From Arachidicoccus soli (lineage in GTDB: Bacteria > Bacteroidota > Bacteroidia > Chitinophagales > Chitinophagaceae), in the NCBI RefSeq assembly GCF_003600625.1, contig NZ_CP032489.1, positions 1 to 64,000 of the forward strand: a stretch of DNA of 64,000 nucleotides. Reading direction: 5' to 3'. The notes beneath the pieces are model-generated. The model made no database searches. It was not told where the DNA came from and worked only from the letters and a program-made list of their open reading frames with translations. Below, one piece after another: positions 63,510 to 64,000 of the stretch; position 1 is the stretch's first letter; each line of letters starts with the position of its first letter. The translations under genes were made by a program, and so were the position numbers.

Positions 63510-64000
63510 TTACACACTTCTCGGATCTGGCTGCAGGGGCATTTTCGCACACTTTTCAACTTCAATCATTGGGCAACCGAAGTCCAAAGCCACTCTTCCT
63601 TGTATTAAATAAATGCCGTTACCCAATAAAGGATATTGTCTCAGTTGCTGTGGAAAATGTACCGTATCTATAAAATCGCCTTTGCTGTCCAGAAAGGTTC
63701 CAAATTTCATACGTTGACCATTTCTCGCTTTGACATCTTTCTCGCAAACAAAATCGCCCACTATGCGTACTGTTTCTCCTTCGCGACGTGTTAAATCAAG
63801 GGCAAATGCCGTTCCCCTATAATCACTTCTCGTTAAATCAAACATTGTTGCTGATATCGGAAAACCTATCAATTCTAGCTCGTCATAAATATCTTCAAGC
63901 AGAGAAGTTTCCAGTTGGGGTAACACTGGTTTTTTTATACTGTTTTCGAAAAGATTGTTTTCCTGCCGTTGCATTTTACTATGACTTAATAATAGATGTA
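63510..64000 (-). CDS. DNA polymerase III alpha subunit, C-terminal fragment (window edge)
   Basis: The frame is open to the window end with no stop. The visible 163 residues include LETSLLEDIYDELELIGFPISATMFDL and the OB-fold segment VRIVGDFVCEKDVKARNGQRMKFGTFLDSKGDF, ending in a compact C-terminal domain. This is the tail of a DnaE-type polymerase. Whether it is the main replicase or a second DnaE cannot be told from the fragment. It is followed 35 bp later by the exonuclease/GIY-YIG gene. Confidence 0.8.
   Translation of the reverse strand, partial: HLLLSHSKMQRQENNLFENSIKKPVLPQLETSLLEDIYDELELIGFPISATMFDLTRSDYRGTAFALDLTRREGETVRIVGDFVCEKDVKARNGQRMKFGTFLDSKGDFIDTVHFPQQLRQYPLLGNGIYLIQGRVALDFGCPMIEVEKCAKMPLQPDPRSV

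Overview
The window looks like chromosome of a low-GC member of the Bacteroidota, most likely Chitinophagaceae or a close relative. This rests on the gene content (IPExxxVDY-family protein, short molybdopterin-less NuoG, TAnnTTTG-type -7 promoter elements, an A7G-frameshift IS3, tsaE next to ald) and on weak Shine-Dalgarno sequences. The genus cannot be fixed from sequence alone.

Layout. 1-1916: start of nadE (cut by the window edge), a secreted two-repeat protein and an AraC-type regulator. 2009-5336: an IS1634-family element with a second, complete IS4-type element nested in the 3' end of its transposase gene. It is flanked by two identical 582-bp direct repeats (1427-2008 and 5337-5918). 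Because the duplicated target is so long, both disrupted genes (araC and nuoN) still have an intact copy, and truncated duplicates of each lie on the other side of the element. 5823-20278: a 14.5-kb minus-strand operon for respiratory complex I, in the order nuoB-C-(secreted protein)-D-(small protein + nucleotidyltransferase)-E-F-G-H-I-J-K-L-M-N. nuoA is absent here and three unrelated genes are packed inside the operon.

20541-32255: single-gene units. These are a PpiD/SurA-like foldase, cysS, a Tat-exported phospholipase C, a membrane endonuclease/exonuclease/phosphatase-family protein, a GH35 beta-galactosidase with a perfect LacI-type palindrome upstream, and a CopA-type copper ATPase. 32397-48415: tsaE-ald, a lipoprotein, a TPR-like protein, the rod-shape cluster mreB-mreC-mreD-pbp2-rodA, then corA, sdaA, a DUF4397-like lipoprotein, an aminotransferase and gcvH. 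48551-57744: rplS, a lipoprotein with msrB, another lipoprotein, two tandem guanidine-modifying enzymes (CtlX-like and arginine deiminase), an IPExxxVDY protein, feoB, and a BlaI/M56 regulatory pair. The M56 protein carries eight 23-residue repeats, and two operator-like palindromes lie upstream of blaI.

58494-64000: a small membrane protein, then an IS graveyard (a truncated ISL3 transposase abutting an IS3 element that is itself split by an IS630 element). Last come an exonuclease/GIY-YIG fusion nuclease and the C-terminal end of a DNA polymerase III alpha subunit running off the window. No tRNA, rRNA, CRISPR array or prophage was recognised. The most unusual features are the 582-bp target duplication, the hybrid ORF it creates, and the toxin-antitoxin-like gene pair inside the complex I operon.
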